Shown piece after piece: positions 17,000 to 26,153 of a stretch of DNA of 64,000 bases; positions within the stretch are counted from its first letter, which is position 1; the number at the start of each line of letters is the position of its first letter. This DNA comes from UBA8941 sp963780545 (lineage in GTDB: Archaea; Thermoproteota; Bathyarchaeia; TCS64). The notes beneath the pieces are model-generated. The model ran no database searches and was not told the DNA's origin. It saw only the letters and a program-made list of their open reading frames with translations. The position numbers were made by a program, and so were the translations under genes. The stretch covers positions 72,350 through 136,349 of the forward strand of contig CAWACK010000026.1 in NCBI GenBank assembly GCA_963780545.1, written 5' to 3'.

Positions 17000-17101
17000 T
17001 TGAGTCGCGCGCGCAACAAGAAGTCGACTAGAAGCAAGGCTCCTAAACCTCGTCTGTGCAAGTATGGAGAATATTCAAAAATTTTAAAAAAATGGATTTA
17101 G
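17000..17101 (+). CDS. Candidate small basic protein (33 residues)
   Basis: A 34-codon frame starting with TTG 17000 encodes a strongly basic peptide (SRARNKKSTRSKAPKPR, then a single Cys in LCKYGEYSKILKKWI). A TATA-like GTTAAATAG at 16961-16969 would give a short leader. Its stop overlaps the end of the convergent gene at 17098. Composition is like small ribosomal or RNA-binding proteins, but I cannot assign a family and it may be chance. Confidence 0.28.
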   Translation: MSRARNKKSTRSKAPKPRLCKYGEYSKILKKWI

Positions 17102-18081
17102 GCAGGAAGCTCTTTGCCTATCTTCTTCTTGACGGCAAGCTCATAGACCTTGGCTGCTGTACCAACATCCTCGATTGCGAGTCCCGTTGCCTTAAAGAGA
17201 GTGATCTCCTCGGGGCTCGTTCGCCCTTTCTTTGCTCCACAGACTATCTCGCCCATCTCGGAGTAAATGTCCTTCTCTGAAATGGCTCCTTCCTCCTTCG
17301 GCTTAGCAAAGTCACCCACAACAAAGGCCTGTGGGATAAAATCGACGACTAGCTTGTTCGCTTTCTTGACGACGCTTGTCTCGAGCTCCCTCTTAGCCGC
17401 AACATCTGCACCTATTGCAGAGACGTGGGCACCATTCTTAAGCCACTCACCTTTAATGAATGGGGTTGTGCTCGGGGTACAAGTGATGATGATGTCACTA
17501 CCCTTCGTTGCCTCTTCTGCCGACTTGACTTGGACGAAGTCGACGCCAGGGTAAGTCTTTTTCATTTCGTCGATGAATGGGCCCACGGCTGCTGAGATGA
17601 TATCGTATACCTTAACCTTCTTTATCTTTGGGCGAACCAGCATCAAGCCCCAGATCTGGCTCCTGCCCTGGACGCCAAGGCCGCATATACCTACCTCTTT
17701 AGAGTCCTCGCGGCTAAGGTACTTTATTCCAACAGCACCCGCCGCGCCGGTGCGTACAGCGGTGATGTAGGTGCCATCCATGATTGCGAGGGGAGAGCCG
17801 TTCTCAATGCTGTTAATTACTATCTTCGCCTGAACAGCGGGAAGGTTGAAGTCCTTCTTGTTATCTGGGTGAACTGTGACGAGCTTGGTGCCCGCGGCAT
17901 TGAGCTTGGGCATGTAGGCTGGCATCGCTATTAGGACACCCTTCGGGAAGTGAAGATAGACCCTCGGCGGCATCTCGATCGCTTTGTTGCCCATCTCCCT
18001 GAAGCCGCCCTCAACGGCTTCAAATGCACTCTTCATGTCAAGAACCTGCTTGACCTCGTCCTGTGTGAGGTAAAGCGTCAT
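17098..18081 (-). CDS. Ornithine cyclodeaminase/mu-crystallin family, archaeal alanine dehydrogenase-like
   Basis: The product belongs to the ornithine cyclodeaminase/mu-crystallin family, whose archaeal members include alanine dehydrogenase. It has the family's substrate-domain motif (MPPRVYLHFPKGVLIAMPAY), Lys in GTKLVTVHPDN, the loop DGTYITAVRTGAAGAVG, the NAD site GICGLGVQGRSQ and ISAIGAD-like HVSAIGADVAAKREL. I prefer ATG 18081 (327 residues) because GGAG is 6 bases upstream; the TTG at 18093 is part of that site. Alanine dehydrogenase, ornithine cyclodeaminase and delta1-pyrroline reductase cannot be told apart by eye. Confidence 0.83.
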   Translation of the reverse strand: MTLYLTQDEVKQVLDMKSAFEAVEGGFREMGNKAIEMPPRVYLHFPKGVLIAMPAYMPKLNAAGTKLVTVHPDNKKDFNLPAVQAKIVINSIENGSPLAIMDGTYITAVRTGAAGAVGIKYLSREDSKEVGICGLGVQGRSQIWGLMLVRPKIKKVKVYDIISAAVGPFIDEMKKTYPGVDFVQVKSAEEATKGSDIIITCTPSTTPFIKGEWLKNGAHVSAIGADVAAKRELETSVVKKANKLVVDFIPQAFVVGDFAKPKEEGAISEKDIYSEMGEIVCGAKKGRTSPEEITLFKATGLAIEDVGTAAKVYELAVKKKIGKELPA

Positions 18082-18132
18082 AACTATCTCCAAGGGTGTA
18101 AGGCACCTGTCGGGGTATTAACGATTTTCGAG

Positions 18133-18894
18133 TTAGGGGGTGAATTTCTCCCCACCAGTGAAGACGCGTTGGAGCTCCGAGTAGAGAACATGGAACCCAT
18201 CCTGAGTCTTCGCAGAGACGGCGATGGGATTGAATTCGACACCCATCCGCTCGATGACCTCGAGCATGTCTTGGCTGATCTCTTTGTTCATTCCGCTGAG
18301 GCGGGCGTCAACTGCCTCCCTAAGGACATCAGGGTCCTCGGACCAGCTCATTATATCCTCGAGCTCCTTGGGCTTTAGGAGGTCAACCTTGCTAACGACC
18401 TGGAATTGGGGGAACTGGAACCGGGTGTTAACAGCCGAGGCGAGGAACATGTTCATGACGTAGTTGAGTGGGTCCCTACAGAATCCTGCATCGAATAAGT
18501 AGACGAGGCCCTTATCGGCATCTGTCAGCTTATCGGCTACCTGGGCACCGATGTCGCGGAAGGCGAAAAGCTCCATCTGTCCCGGCGTGTCGACTATACA
18601 GAGGTCCGGTGTGAAATCCTCGATGTCCTGGCTGAGTTCCTCAACGACATCCTTGATCATGTCTGTGGCAGCGACAAGGCCTCCGTTGGGACCGAGTCCG
18701 TACTCCTCCATCACATCCTCGACCTTTATGTAGTCACGGACGTCAACATTAGCGGAGTAGGAGAGACTCGGAGCGCCGGGGTCGAGGTTCACCGCCATAA
18801 CGTCCTCACGCTGCATTTCAAGCCATCTGGTGAATGTCGCCGTGAGACTGGACTTGCCACTTCCCGCGGTCCCTACCATAAAGATCATGTGCAT
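18133..18894 (-). CDS. GPN-loop GTPase
   Basis: Archaeal homologue of Gpn1/Npa3, a dimeric GTPase whose eukaryotic relatives assist RNA polymerase assembly. Walker A is GTAGSGKSS (8-16), the diagnostic Gly-Pro-Asn is in GLGPNGGLVA (N at 70), and the G3 region is IVDTPGQMELF. NKxD appears as VVSKVDLL. At 253 residues it is the archaeal length. ATG 18894 lies 5 bases after the ino1 stop, so the two are cotranscribed. Confidence 0.95.
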   Translation of the reverse strand: MHMIFMVGTAGSGKSSLTATFTRWLEMQREDVMAVNLDPGAPSLSYSANVDVRDYIKVEDVMEEYGLGPNGGLVAATDMIKDVVEELSQDIEDFTPDLCIVDTPGQMELFAFRDIGAQVADKLTDADKGLVYLFDAGFCRDPLNYVMNMFLASAVNTRFQFPQFQVVSKVDLLKPKELEDIMSWSEDPDVLREAVDARLSGMNKEISQDMLEVIERMGVEFNPIAVSAKTQDGFHVLYSELQRVFTGGEKFTP

Positions 18895-18899
18895 AGTTG

Positions 18900-19949
18900 C
18901 TACCCTGTTAGGTCCCTGAAGGCACGATAGACTTCGGCGAGACTTCTACGCTCCGCCCTCTTGAAGGCGTATCCGCAGATGGGGGCGACGACTCCACTTA
19001 TCCCCTTATCCTTCGCGATCTTCATTGCACGTATCGCATCGATAAGGACCGAGCCACCATTTGGGGCGTCCTCACTGCTCAATTTAATGTCAATAGTGAA
19101 AGGTACACCACTGAAGTATCGCCCTTTGACCCAGAAGAAGCTATCGCGACCATTACCGAGAAAGTCAACGAAATCTGTAGAACCAGAGACGAGGGGAAAC
19201 TTATATGGAACGTGTCCGGTAACTGCGGCGGTCTTTATACTTCTCTTAGTGTCCTTCGTCTTCTCCAGCGTGTTTATTGACTCAGTACCGCCACCAACGT
19301 CGAGCTGGTAGCTCTCGTCGATGTGCACGCCACGAGTGTGGAGGAACTCAAGGATTCCTATGTGTAGAGCGGTTGCGCCGATCTGGTCAAGAAGATCATC
19401 TCCGGCTAGTGGTAACTTCGCCACAGAAAACTTCTTTACGAGGAAATTGTCACCAACGATGCTCGAAGGTGTCGCGTTGAGAAAAGCACAGCCAGAATCT
19501 ATCGCCGCCTTCGCGTAGAGAATGGAGGCCTTATCGCTTCCACCAGAAACTAGGTTGACCAGGATGTCAGCCTTCACATTCTTCAACTCAGCGGCTATAT
19601 CAACCGGTTCTGCATCGGCTCGTTGAATAGAGCTGAGGGCTCCCTCCTCTAAGTAGTCGGGGGCTGGACCCATATTAACTGCAACCTGGAGCTTCGGAAC
19701 TTCAGTGATCTTTGGTGCCTGATTAGGCTTCGCGAATATAGCTTCGGATAGATCCTTCCCTACCTTCGCTTTAGAAATATCGAAAGCGGCGACGAATCTG
19801 ATGTCTGATGACTTGTATCCACCGAGTTCAGGGTGCAGGAGCCCGAGGGGCTCATTCATCTTGGAGTAGAATTGTATTCCCTGTACTAGACTTGAGCAAA
19901 GGTTTCCTGTACCTGCAACGGCGATTCTTATCTCACCCAAAAGTCCCAC
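18900..19949 (-). CDS. ino1: myo-Inositol-1-phosphate synthase
   Basis: Converts glucose 6-phosphate to inositol 1-phosphate, the precursor of archaeal phosphatidylinositol lipids. The NAD-binding opening is AVAGTGNLCSSLVQG, and the conserved catalytic-region sequences PLAGDDLLDQIGAT, FLNATPSSIV and the Lys-bearing IKLSSEDAPNGGSVLID are present. 349 residues matches the short archaeal form. It starts with ATG 19949, or possibly one of the alternatives just inside it. The GPN GTPase gene follows at 5 bases. Confidence 0.93.
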   Translation of the reverse strand: MGLLGEIRIAVAGTGNLCSSLVQGIQFYSKMNEPLGLLHPELGGYKSSDIRFVAAFDISKAKVGKDLSEAIFAKPNQAPKITEVPKLQVAVNMGPAPDYLEEGALSSIQRADAEPVDIAAELKNVKADILVNLVSGGSDKASILYAKAAIDSGCAFLNATPSSIVGDNFLVKKFSVAKLPLAGDDLLDQIGATALHIGILEFLHTRGVHIDESYQLDVGGGTESINTLEKTKDTKRSIKTAAVTGHVPYKFPLVSGSTDFVDFLGNGRDSFFWVKGRYFSGVPFTIDIKLSSEDAPNGGSVLIDAIRAMKIAKDKGISGVVAPICGYAFKRAERRSLAEVYRAFRDLTG

Positions 19950-19993
19950 CTGCTTTCTGATTTATGAGTCTACAGGTATAGAAGGGTAACGTT

Positions 19994-20452
19994 TCACGTA
20001 AAGGACTTCTCCATGGCTAAACCGTCTTCGTTGCGGTAGTAGCGAGAGAGAATCCCAACTTTTCTGTAACCGCGTTTTGTGTAGAGTCTTTGGGCAGATG
20101 TGTTTGAGGCACGGACCTCGAGGTAAGAAATCTTCGCTCCTCGCTCTCGGAATCGACCTTCCACCTCATTAAGAAGTTTTTCCGCAAGACCCCTTCGCCT
20201 CCACCCCATGGCGACAGCTATGTTCATCACATGACCGATCTTAATGCCTCGCTTCCACTCCATCTCTCCTATCGCATAGCCAACAATGGAACCCTCGACC
20301 TCTGTCACAAAAAAGAGATCAGGCGCCCTTCCTCGCATCAGAAGGAAGATTGAACGGGGCCAAGGGTCTGGATAGCTTTCCATCTCTATTTTGTGTACGG
20401 CAGCGATGTCAGCCTCTGTTGCGGACCTGATAATTGCACTCAAGGGAGACAA
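19994..20452 (-). CDS. rimI: Ribosomal protein alanine acetyltransferase-like GNAT (RimI/Ard1)
   Basis: N-terminal acetyltransferase of the GNAT fold. The beginning (IRSATEADIAAVHKIEMESYPDPW) is typical RimI, the acetyl-CoA loop is RRRGLAEKLL, and the C-terminus shows YLEVRASNTSAQRLYTKRGY with the Tyr after Asn. 152 residues is normal. In archaea this family (Ard1) acetylates many protein N-termini. The start is TTG 20452. It is divergent from the membrane protein gene, 40 bases away. Confidence 0.92.
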   Translation of the reverse strand: MSPLSAIIRSATEADIAAVHKIEMESYPDPWPRSIFLLMRGRAPDLFFVTEVEGSIVGYAIGEMEWKRGIKIGHVMNIAVAMGWRRRGLAEKLLNEVEGRFRERGAKISYLEVRASNTSAQRLYTKRGYRKVGILSRYYRNEDGLAMEKSFT

Positions 20453-20492
20453 ACATCTCTGCTGTCTGCAAGATATTTATGGGTTAGCGGCA

Positions 20493-21543
20493 ATGATTTG
20501 GGGAAGCGATTTGGCGAGAAGTAGAAGGGCGCTGATTCTGCTTGTAGTTGGTGTCGCTATATTCGTGGCTTACCTCGCCCTATTCAACCCCTTCGCTGCC
20601 TTCGCTAAAACCCACTTCGATGCCCCCACGTACCTACTTGCTATTGCAATCGACTATGTGGGTCTTCTCGCATTCACAACATCATGGTATACGATTGTAG
20701 CTCTCCTCGACATCGGTATCGGCCCCATAGAGGCGATCAAAGTGATGTTCACCAGTATGTTCGTCGGGTGGCTCGCCCCCATCCCATTGAATACCGAGAT
20801 CGTCAGAGCCTACCTCATTCGGGGAAAGAGAAATTCGAACATGGCGAAGGCGGTGGCCAGCGTTATTGTTCACAGGGCCTTCTATAATCTCGCCTTCGGA
20901 GCCATCATAGGCTTCACAACCTTCTTTGTTGATATTTCTCAACCATGGTGCTATCCCCATCCAGTGGCAGGTCGTCGCCTTCCTGCTTATGTTTGCTCTT
21001 GTCAGCGCAGCAGTCTTCAGTCTAGTCCTCAACCCGAAGATCCTGAAAGCGATTTATAATCGGAGTCCGGGATGGGTGAGAAGAAATATCATAGACAGAC
21101 TCATAGGAGGAGGGGCATCAAATGAGGGATTTGATGGTTTTGTCACCGACCTCGAGTCGGTCCACAGTTCGATGAGGGCGAGGTGGGGAATGTGCATCAT
21201 CTCTTTTGGCTTAGTCGCTCTCCATTGGGCGCTGGGGGCAGTGACGACCTACATAGTCGCCCTATCTATGGGCGTTCACCTCGAACTTTGGGTGGCTGTA
21301 TTCATATACGCTATCATCGAATTCATTCAGCAGCTTAACTGGTTCATCCCGAGCGGCCTAGGTATTGTGGATGTGGGGTTAACTGGGGCCTTCGTCATCA
21401 CAGGCGTCCCCCTCAGCCTTGCTGCTGCCCTCTCCCTCCTGACGAGGTTCGCCACCAATTGGGTTGAGATCATCCTATACGCCCCAGTTACCATTAGGTA
21501 CGGATATACGAAGCTGCTCAAGGACTACCCCAACTCTGGGTAA
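20493..21543 (+). CDS. Lysylphosphatidylglycerol synthase-type TM (UPF0104) membrane protein, frameshifted
   Basis: A polytopic inner membrane protein of the UPF0104/aglD-like family, which acts in lipid or polyprenol-linked transport. The first part (from ATG 20493, MIWGSDLARSRRALILLVVG) runs to about 20940 and then the same protein continues in the +1 frame (ATWQ-like loop, QVVAFLLMFALVSAAV, GGGASNEGFDGFVTD, IIEFIQQLNWFIPSGLGIVD, LLTRFATNWVEIIL). About 7-8 hydrophobic segments are visible. Removing one T near 20925-20927 joins them as FTTFLLIFLNHG. Together about 350 residues, the usual family length. The break is either a sequence error or a genuine defect. Confidence 0.75.
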
Positions 21544-21580
21544 CAATTATTTAACGGGGCTGTCGCCATATTTTCGATTA

Positions 21581-22568
21581 ATGCTCCGTCTTGGTATCAT
21601 TGGCTGCGGGAGGGTCACGACTATGTTCCATCTCAAGGCCATCGAGGCCTCTGGAGTAGTCGAACTCGTCAGCATCTCAGACAAGAGTGGTGAACAACTT
21701 GCTAAGGTCAAGGAGCGCTACAGGTGTGGAACATGCTTGCGACGATTACCACGACCTTCTCGGAAGGAGCGACGTGGAGGCGGTTGCTGTAAATACACCT
21801 CCGAGATTCCACGAGACTATGACCATGGAGGCACTCAACGCGGGAAAGCATGTCCTCTGTGAGAAGCCACTCGCTCAGACCGTCGAGGGCTGCATCAGGA
21901 TCAAGGATGCAAAAAAAAGTCTTGTGGTCCTTCCTGCCCACAACTACGTCTACACACCCGCACTCTACAGGATGGAGGAGAAGATCAAACAGGGAGCAAT
22001 TGGCACCGTGAAGTGCGTGAAGCTTAACTTCGAAAATAACCTCGAAATGTATGGCTCCAAGACGGACTTCCGCACAAATAATCCGAGGGGTATCATAGAA
22101 GATGTGATGCCCCACATTCTCAGCGTTGCTGGTATTGTCGCCGGGAGGCCTAATAGTGTCATCGAAGTATCCGGTGTCTGCAAGAAATACAGAGTCTGCG
22201 ATAATCTCCACGCAATCGTCGAGACGGAGCATGGTGTGTCGCTCGATTGCACGGCGAGTTGGACCCGAACCGTACCCACTTTCGCAATAGTAGTCGAGGG
22301 TGAGAAGGGTACCCTCCGCAGCGACTTCGCAATTAACCCATACAGCTACACCTTAGAAGTGAAAGGAAGAAGGATAAAGAGAAAAGAGAGGGGCCTCGAC
22401 TGGTACGTTGACCTCCTACGATTCAGGCATCCGAGCTTCCCTGAGCAATACAGGCACTTCGAGCAGCTCATACATAAGGGCGGGGAGCCGAGGATCACTG
22501 TAGACGATGAGATTGCAATGCTGAAGATAATGCGGGAGATGGGTGATAAACTCGTCAGCGAGAAGTAG
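21581..22568 (+). CDS. Gfo/Idh/MocA-family NAD(P)-dependent oxidoreductase, frameshifted
   Basis: From ATG 21581 the frame gives LRLGIIGCGRVTTMFHLKAI, the N-terminal Rossmann motif with GxGxxG-like GCGRVT. At about 21715-21730 it changes to the +1 frame, where the family sequence resumes (VEHACDDYHDLLGRSDVEAV, then NTPPRFHETMTMEAL and AGKHVLCEKPLA, the hallmark EKP). The C-terminal domain follows to 22568. Reading TAC then skipping one base gives Y-G/S-V-E-H-A-C, so one extra base explains it. About 328 residues. It acts on an unknown sugar or polyol. DUF362 follows after 9 bases. Confidence 0.8.
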
Positions 22569-22577
22569 GTAAATGAG

Positions 22578-23448
22578 ATGGGGAAGGTAGCAGTGGTCAG
22601 GGCCGAAGAGAACATCGAGACAGCCGTTAGGAGGAGCATTGAGCTCGCTGGGAGTCTCCAGATCAAGCCAGATATGAGAGTCGTTGTAAAGCCAAACATC
22701 TGCAATGCTAAGAATCCCTATGGAATGGTAATAACAGACTTCGCCATAATTGAGGCGACCGTAAAGATGGTCCGCGAGAAGGGCTGCGAGCCGTTGATCG
22801 TCGAGTCGGACAACATTGCTGGACACAGCGGAAAAGCGTATCAGAGATTCAGGGCTGATGGCGAAGCTGGAGGAGTGGAAGGTACCCTTTCTCAACCTAA
22901 GCAGAGACGAGGGAGTCGCCCAAGAGGTTGCAGACACAGAGATCATGATCCCTAAGACAATTCTGGAGGCCGATTACGTCTTCAACCTCGCCAAGATCAA
23001 AACCTGCGCCCATACCACAGTCACCCTCGGAATCAAGAACCTATATGGCTGTATTGAGGAGGCGAAAAAGAGTAGACTCCACAAAAAGCTCGACGAGATA
23101 CTTCCATTTCTAGCGAAGAACATCAGGACGAATATGACAATCATCGATGGACTAACCTGTATGGAGGGAAACGGACCAGTTGTTGGAAACCCTAGGAAAA
23201 TGGGTGTGATCGTGGCAGGATCCGATGTCGTGTCGGTGGACAGCTTCTGTGTAAAACTAATGGGTTTCAAGCCCGAGGAGATCAAACATATCTCCAATAC
23301 AGCATTCCTCGGTGTCGGTCAGATTAGCGACTACGAGGTCGTAGGAGACGATTGGGAGGGCTTAGTCTGCCATTTCGAGCGACCCTACTCCCTGAAGGCG
23401 TCGGTAAAGTCCCTTGGAGCCTTGAGAGAGGTCTACTTGAAGAGGTAG
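22578..23448 (+). CDS. DUF362 family protein, frameshifted
   Basis: DUF362 proteins are conserved in archaea and bacteria, often with ferredoxin domains; the function is not settled. The first part (from ATG 22578) has KPDMRVVVKPNICNAKNPYG and IVESDNIAGHSGKAYQRF. At about 22848-22854 the frame shifts by +1 and continues with LEEWKVPFLNLSRDE, YVFNLAKIKTCAHTTVTLGIKNLYG and IIDGLTCMEGNGPVVGNP, the characteristic family core. Dropping one base in TTCAGGGCTG restores one protein of about 290 residues. No C-terminal ferredoxin is attached. Confidence 0.8.
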
Positions 23449-23494
23449 CCCCCATCGTCTTCCGTCGATGTCTTTATCGATTCTTGTCGATTTG

Positions 23495-23502
23495 CTTATA
23501 TA
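23495..23502 (+). promoter_or_regulatory. TATA-like box of the HMG-CoA synthase operon
   Basis: CTTATATA lies about 47 bases upstream of the HMG-CoA synthase ATG, giving a predicted leader of about 20 bases. A purine-rich AGAGAAG segment precedes the start. The three genes that follow are spaced by -4 to +1 bases and so should be one transcript. Confidence 0.45.
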
Positions 23503-23548
23503 GAGTCACCTCAACGTATCTCCAAGTTTCCATAAGAGAAGAAGCATC

Positions 23549-24583
23549 ATGAAGACACTCATAAGAGTCGGCATTGTAGGCTACGGCGCCTATGTGCCGA
23601 TGTACAGGCTCAAGGCCGCCGAGGTTAATAGGATGTGGAGTGCCTCGGGGGAACCCGTCGAGGAGAAGGCCGTTGTGGCCCTCGACGAGGACACGATCAC
23701 TATAGCCGTCGAATGCGCGAGATTAGCAGTTAAGCGCTCGGGCGTGGACCCAACCAAGATCGGTGCAGTATACGTTGGCACAGAGTCGAAGCCCTATGCC
23801 GTCAAGCCATCAGGTACTATTGTCGCAGAGGTCATTGGTGCGACACCTAGCGTCTCCACCGCGGACTATGAGTTCGCCTGCAAGGCGGGGACTGAAGCTA
23901 TGCAGACCTGCATTGGTCTCGTAGGCAGCGGTATGCAGAAGTACGCCATGGGGATAGGCGCGGATACTGCTCAGGGGAAGCCCGCCGATGCATTGGAGTA
24001 CACAGCCGCATGCGGAGGCGCAGCTTATATCTTCGGCCCGGCTGAAGAAAGCGTCGCTGAGCTAGAAGCATCATACAGCTTTGTAACCGACACACCCGAC
24101 TTCTGGCGCAGGCCGAAGGAGATGTATCCACGCCACGGCAATAGGTTCACAGGGGAGCCCGCCTACTTCAAGCACATCATCGGGGCGGGGAATGCTCTTC
24201 TCGCAGAGACGGGGTACAAGCCCACAGATTTCAAGTGGGCTGTCTTTCACCAGCCCAACGCCAAGTTTCCAATCAACGTCGCCAAGATGCTCGGCTTCGA
24301 CATGGACCAGATCAACCCAGGCCTCGTCTCGCCTGTTGTTGGCAATACCTATGCGGGTTCGAGCCCGTTGGGTCTCGCCGCAACTTTGGATGTTGCTGAG
24401 CCAGGCGACAAGATATTCATGGTAAGTTACGGCTCTGGTTCCGGCAGTGACGCTTTTGTTTGGAAGGTTCGTGAACCTATAAGGCAACGACGAGGAGGAC
24501 CCAAAGTCAAGAGCTTCATAGATAGAAAGAGGTACGTCGATTACGCGACCTACCTCCGTCACAGGGGGCAGATTATAGCATGA
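23549..24583 (+). CDS. hmgcs: Hydroxymethylglutaryl-CoA synthase (archaeal type)
   Basis: Condenses acetyl-CoA with acetoacetyl-CoA to HMG-CoA, the second step of the mevalonate pathway. Catalytic residues are in place: Glu in VYVGTESKP (E79), Cys in YEFACKAGTEA (C111) and His in VFHQPNAKFP (H234). 344 residues is the archaeal length. The start ATG 23549 begins with KTLIRVGIVGYGAYVP. In methanogens the enzyme forms a complex with a thiolase and a DUF35 protein encoded next to it, the same order as here. It overlaps the thiolase gene by 4 bases. Confidence 0.95.
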   Translation: MKTLIRVGIVGYGAYVPMYRLKAAEVNRMWSASGEPVEEKAVVALDEDTITIAVECARLAVKRSGVDPTKIGAVYVGTESKPYAVKPSGTIVAEVIGATPSVSTADYEFACKAGTEAMQTCIGLVGSGMQKYAMGIGADTAQGKPADALEYTAACGGAAYIFGPAEESVAELEASYSFVTDTPDFWRRPKEMYPRHGNRFTGEPAYFKHIIGAGNALLAETGYKPTDFKWAVFHQPNAKFPINVAKMLGFDMDQINPGLVSPVVGNTYAGSSPLGLAATLDVAEPGDKIFMVSYGSGSGSDAFVWKVREPIRQRRGGPKVKSFIDRKRYVDYATYLRHRGQIIA

Positions 24584-25722
24584 GGAAGGTAGCAGTAGCG
24601 GGGATAGGGTTTACCAAGGTCGGCGAGCCTTGGGATAGGAACTTCAAGGAACTCTTCGCCGAGGCGACCCTCGCCGCGTTGAAGGACGCTAACCACATGG
24701 AGATTGACCAACTCTACGTAGCCAACATGATGGGAGCACATCTACAGGGTCAGCTTAGCATGGGCGCAATAATAGCCGAGGCAGTAGGCAAGCCAGGCCT
24801 TCCCGCAGTAAGAATCGAGGCGGGTCAGGCAAGTGGGGGTGTCGCATTCCATGAGGCAGTCAAGGCAGTAGCCTCGGGGATTAACGACTGGGTTCTAGTC
24901 GGTGGAGTGGAGAAGATGAGTGACCTCCTCCCCGAGGCCGTCACTTCAGCCCTAGCGGGGGCTGAGGAGCAGGATTACACAGCCTTTACAGGCGTCACTA
25001 AGACAGGCCTCTCAGCGATCCTTCACAGACTCTACAGCCATGAGTTTGGTGCCACACCTGAGGAGATCGGTTGGTTCGCAGCTCGGAGCCATGATAATGC
25101 CGTTGGCGTCGCTCATGCTCAGTACCCCTTTAAGCTCAGCATTGAGCGTGTCATGACAAGCCCGATGGAGGCAGACCCAATAAGGATGATGGAGTGTGCC
25201 GCTGTTGCCGACGGAGCAGCGGCGGTTTTACTCGGACCTGCCGACAAGATCGAGGCGGGTATTGAAGTAACCGCCTCATCGGTGGCCACAGACCACCTCT
25301 CGATAGCTGCTCGAAAGCACCCTCTCACATTGGAGGCTGTAAAGAAAGCCGCGGCCAAAGCTTACGAGATCGCAGAAATCAAGCCGAAGGACATAGATGT
25401 ACTTGAGGTAACTGACGACACTACTATAGATGGCGTCCTAAGTCTAGAGGACCTCGGCTTCATTGAGAAGGGGAAAGGTGCTAAGTTCGTCGCCTTAGGT
25501 GCTACGACCCGCAACGGTGAGATACCCACAAATAATTTCGGAGGCCTCAAAGCCCGCGGTAACCCTGTTGGAGCTACGGGACTCTACCAGATTGCGGAAA
25601 TTGTTCTCCAACTCCGCGGCAAAGCTGGGGCAAATCAGATCCCCGAAGCGAAGATAGGAATGGCACAGAGTATGGCGGGCGTTGGCTCGACATGCTCCGT
25701 AGCTATTCTAAGGAGGGTCTAA
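24580..25722 (+). CDS. Thiolase-fold protein of the HMG-CoA synthase complex with replaced catalytic residues
   Basis: This is the position of the acetoacetyl-CoA thiolase in archaeal mevalonate operons. The fold is clear (380 residues; VAVAGIGFTKVGEPWDRNFKE, NDWVLVGGVEKMSD, CAAVADGAAAVLL, NFGGLKARG, GATGLYQIAEI). However, the nucleophile motif, usually A-C-A-S-G, reads EAGQASGG: Q83 (CAG at 24826-24828). The usual His in the E-x-H-D segment is T278 (EVTDDTT), and the GHP motif is GNP (N328). Three active-site positions are thus changed, while the rest of the protein is well kept. It overlaps HMG-CoA synthase by 4 bases and DUF35 follows after one base. It may be a scaffold or a decarboxylase-like variant; no function should be assumed. 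Confidence 0.88.
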   Translation: MRKVAVAGIGFTKVGEPWDRNFKELFAEATLAALKDANHMEIDQLYVANMMGAHLQGQLSMGAIIAEAVGKPGLPAVRIEAGQASGGVAFHEAVKAVASGINDWVLVGGVEKMSDLLPEAVTSALAGAEEQDYTAFTGVTKTGLSAILHRLYSHEFGATPEEIGWFAARSHDNAVGVAHAQYPFKLSIERVMTSPMEADPIRMMECAAVADGAAAVLLGPADKIEAGIEVTASSVATDHLSIAARKHPLTLEAVKKAAAKAYEIAEIKPKDIDVLEVTDDTTIDGVLSLEDLGFIEKGKGAKFVALGATTRNGEIPTNNFGGLKARGNPVGATGLYQIAEIVLQLRGKAGANQIPEAKIGMAQSMAGVGSTCSVAILRRV

Positions 25723-25723
25723 T

Positions 25724-26116
25724 ATGAGTGTACCAAGATACTGGCGTGAGGAGAAGCCCCGTTATAGGCTTGTCGGTGAAGAGTGTGTCAATTGTGGCGC
25801 AAAGTGTTATCCTAAGACACCCATCTGCTGCTGTGGTGGTACCGATTTCAAGCCCTACAAGCTGGCGGAAAAGGGAAAGGTTCTCAGCTGGACCGTTATC
25901 AGAAACGCCCCCTTAGGTTATGAGAGGTTTGCTCCTTACATCGTCGCCCTCATAGAGCTCGACGATGGAGTTCGTCTTCTCAGTCAAGTTGTAGACGTCG
26001 AACCCGAGGTTGTCAAGGTTGGGATGAAGGTTGAGTTCGTCCTTCGAAAGGTTACTGAAGATGGACAGGCTGGTCTAATCCAGTATGGGTACAAGTTTCG
26101 CCCCGTCGTCGACTAG
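25724..26116 (+). CDS. DUF35/OB-fold protein with rubredoxin-like zinc ribbon
   Basis: A small acyl-CoA-binding protein (130 residues) that joins thiolase and HMG-CoA synthase in archaeal complexes. A zinc ribbon near the N-terminus (C21, C24, then C35-C37 in KTPICCCGG) is followed by the OB-fold (GKVLSWTVIRNAPLGYERFAPY, LIELDDGVRLLSQVVD, VGMKVEFVLRKV). ATG 25724 follows the thiolase stop by one base. A T-rich signal follows the gene. Confidence 0.93.
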   Translation: MSVPRYWREEKPRYRLVGEECVNCGAKCYPKTPICCCGGTDFKPYKLAEKGKVLSWTVIRNAPLGYERFAPYIVALIELDDGVRLLSQVVDVEPEVVKVGMKVEFVLRKVTEDGQAGLIQYGYKFRPVVD

Positions 26117-26120
26117 GATC

Positions 26121-26131
26121 CTTTTTCTTTC
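26121..26131 (+). terminator. T-rich termination signal after the mevalonate operon
   Basis: CCTTTTTCTTT follows the DUF35 stop by a few bases and precedes the promoter of the next gene. It is the only pyrimidine tract in the gap and fits archaeal T-tract termination. Confidence 0.4.
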
Positions 26132-26153
26132 GATTATCCCCACAGATAAGATG

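Noticed and set aside
20493..23448. Three neighbouring broken genes as a decaying island
   Set aside because: Each is repaired by a single base and keeps full conservation on both sides, unlike the two real remnants, so decay is less likely than sequence error.
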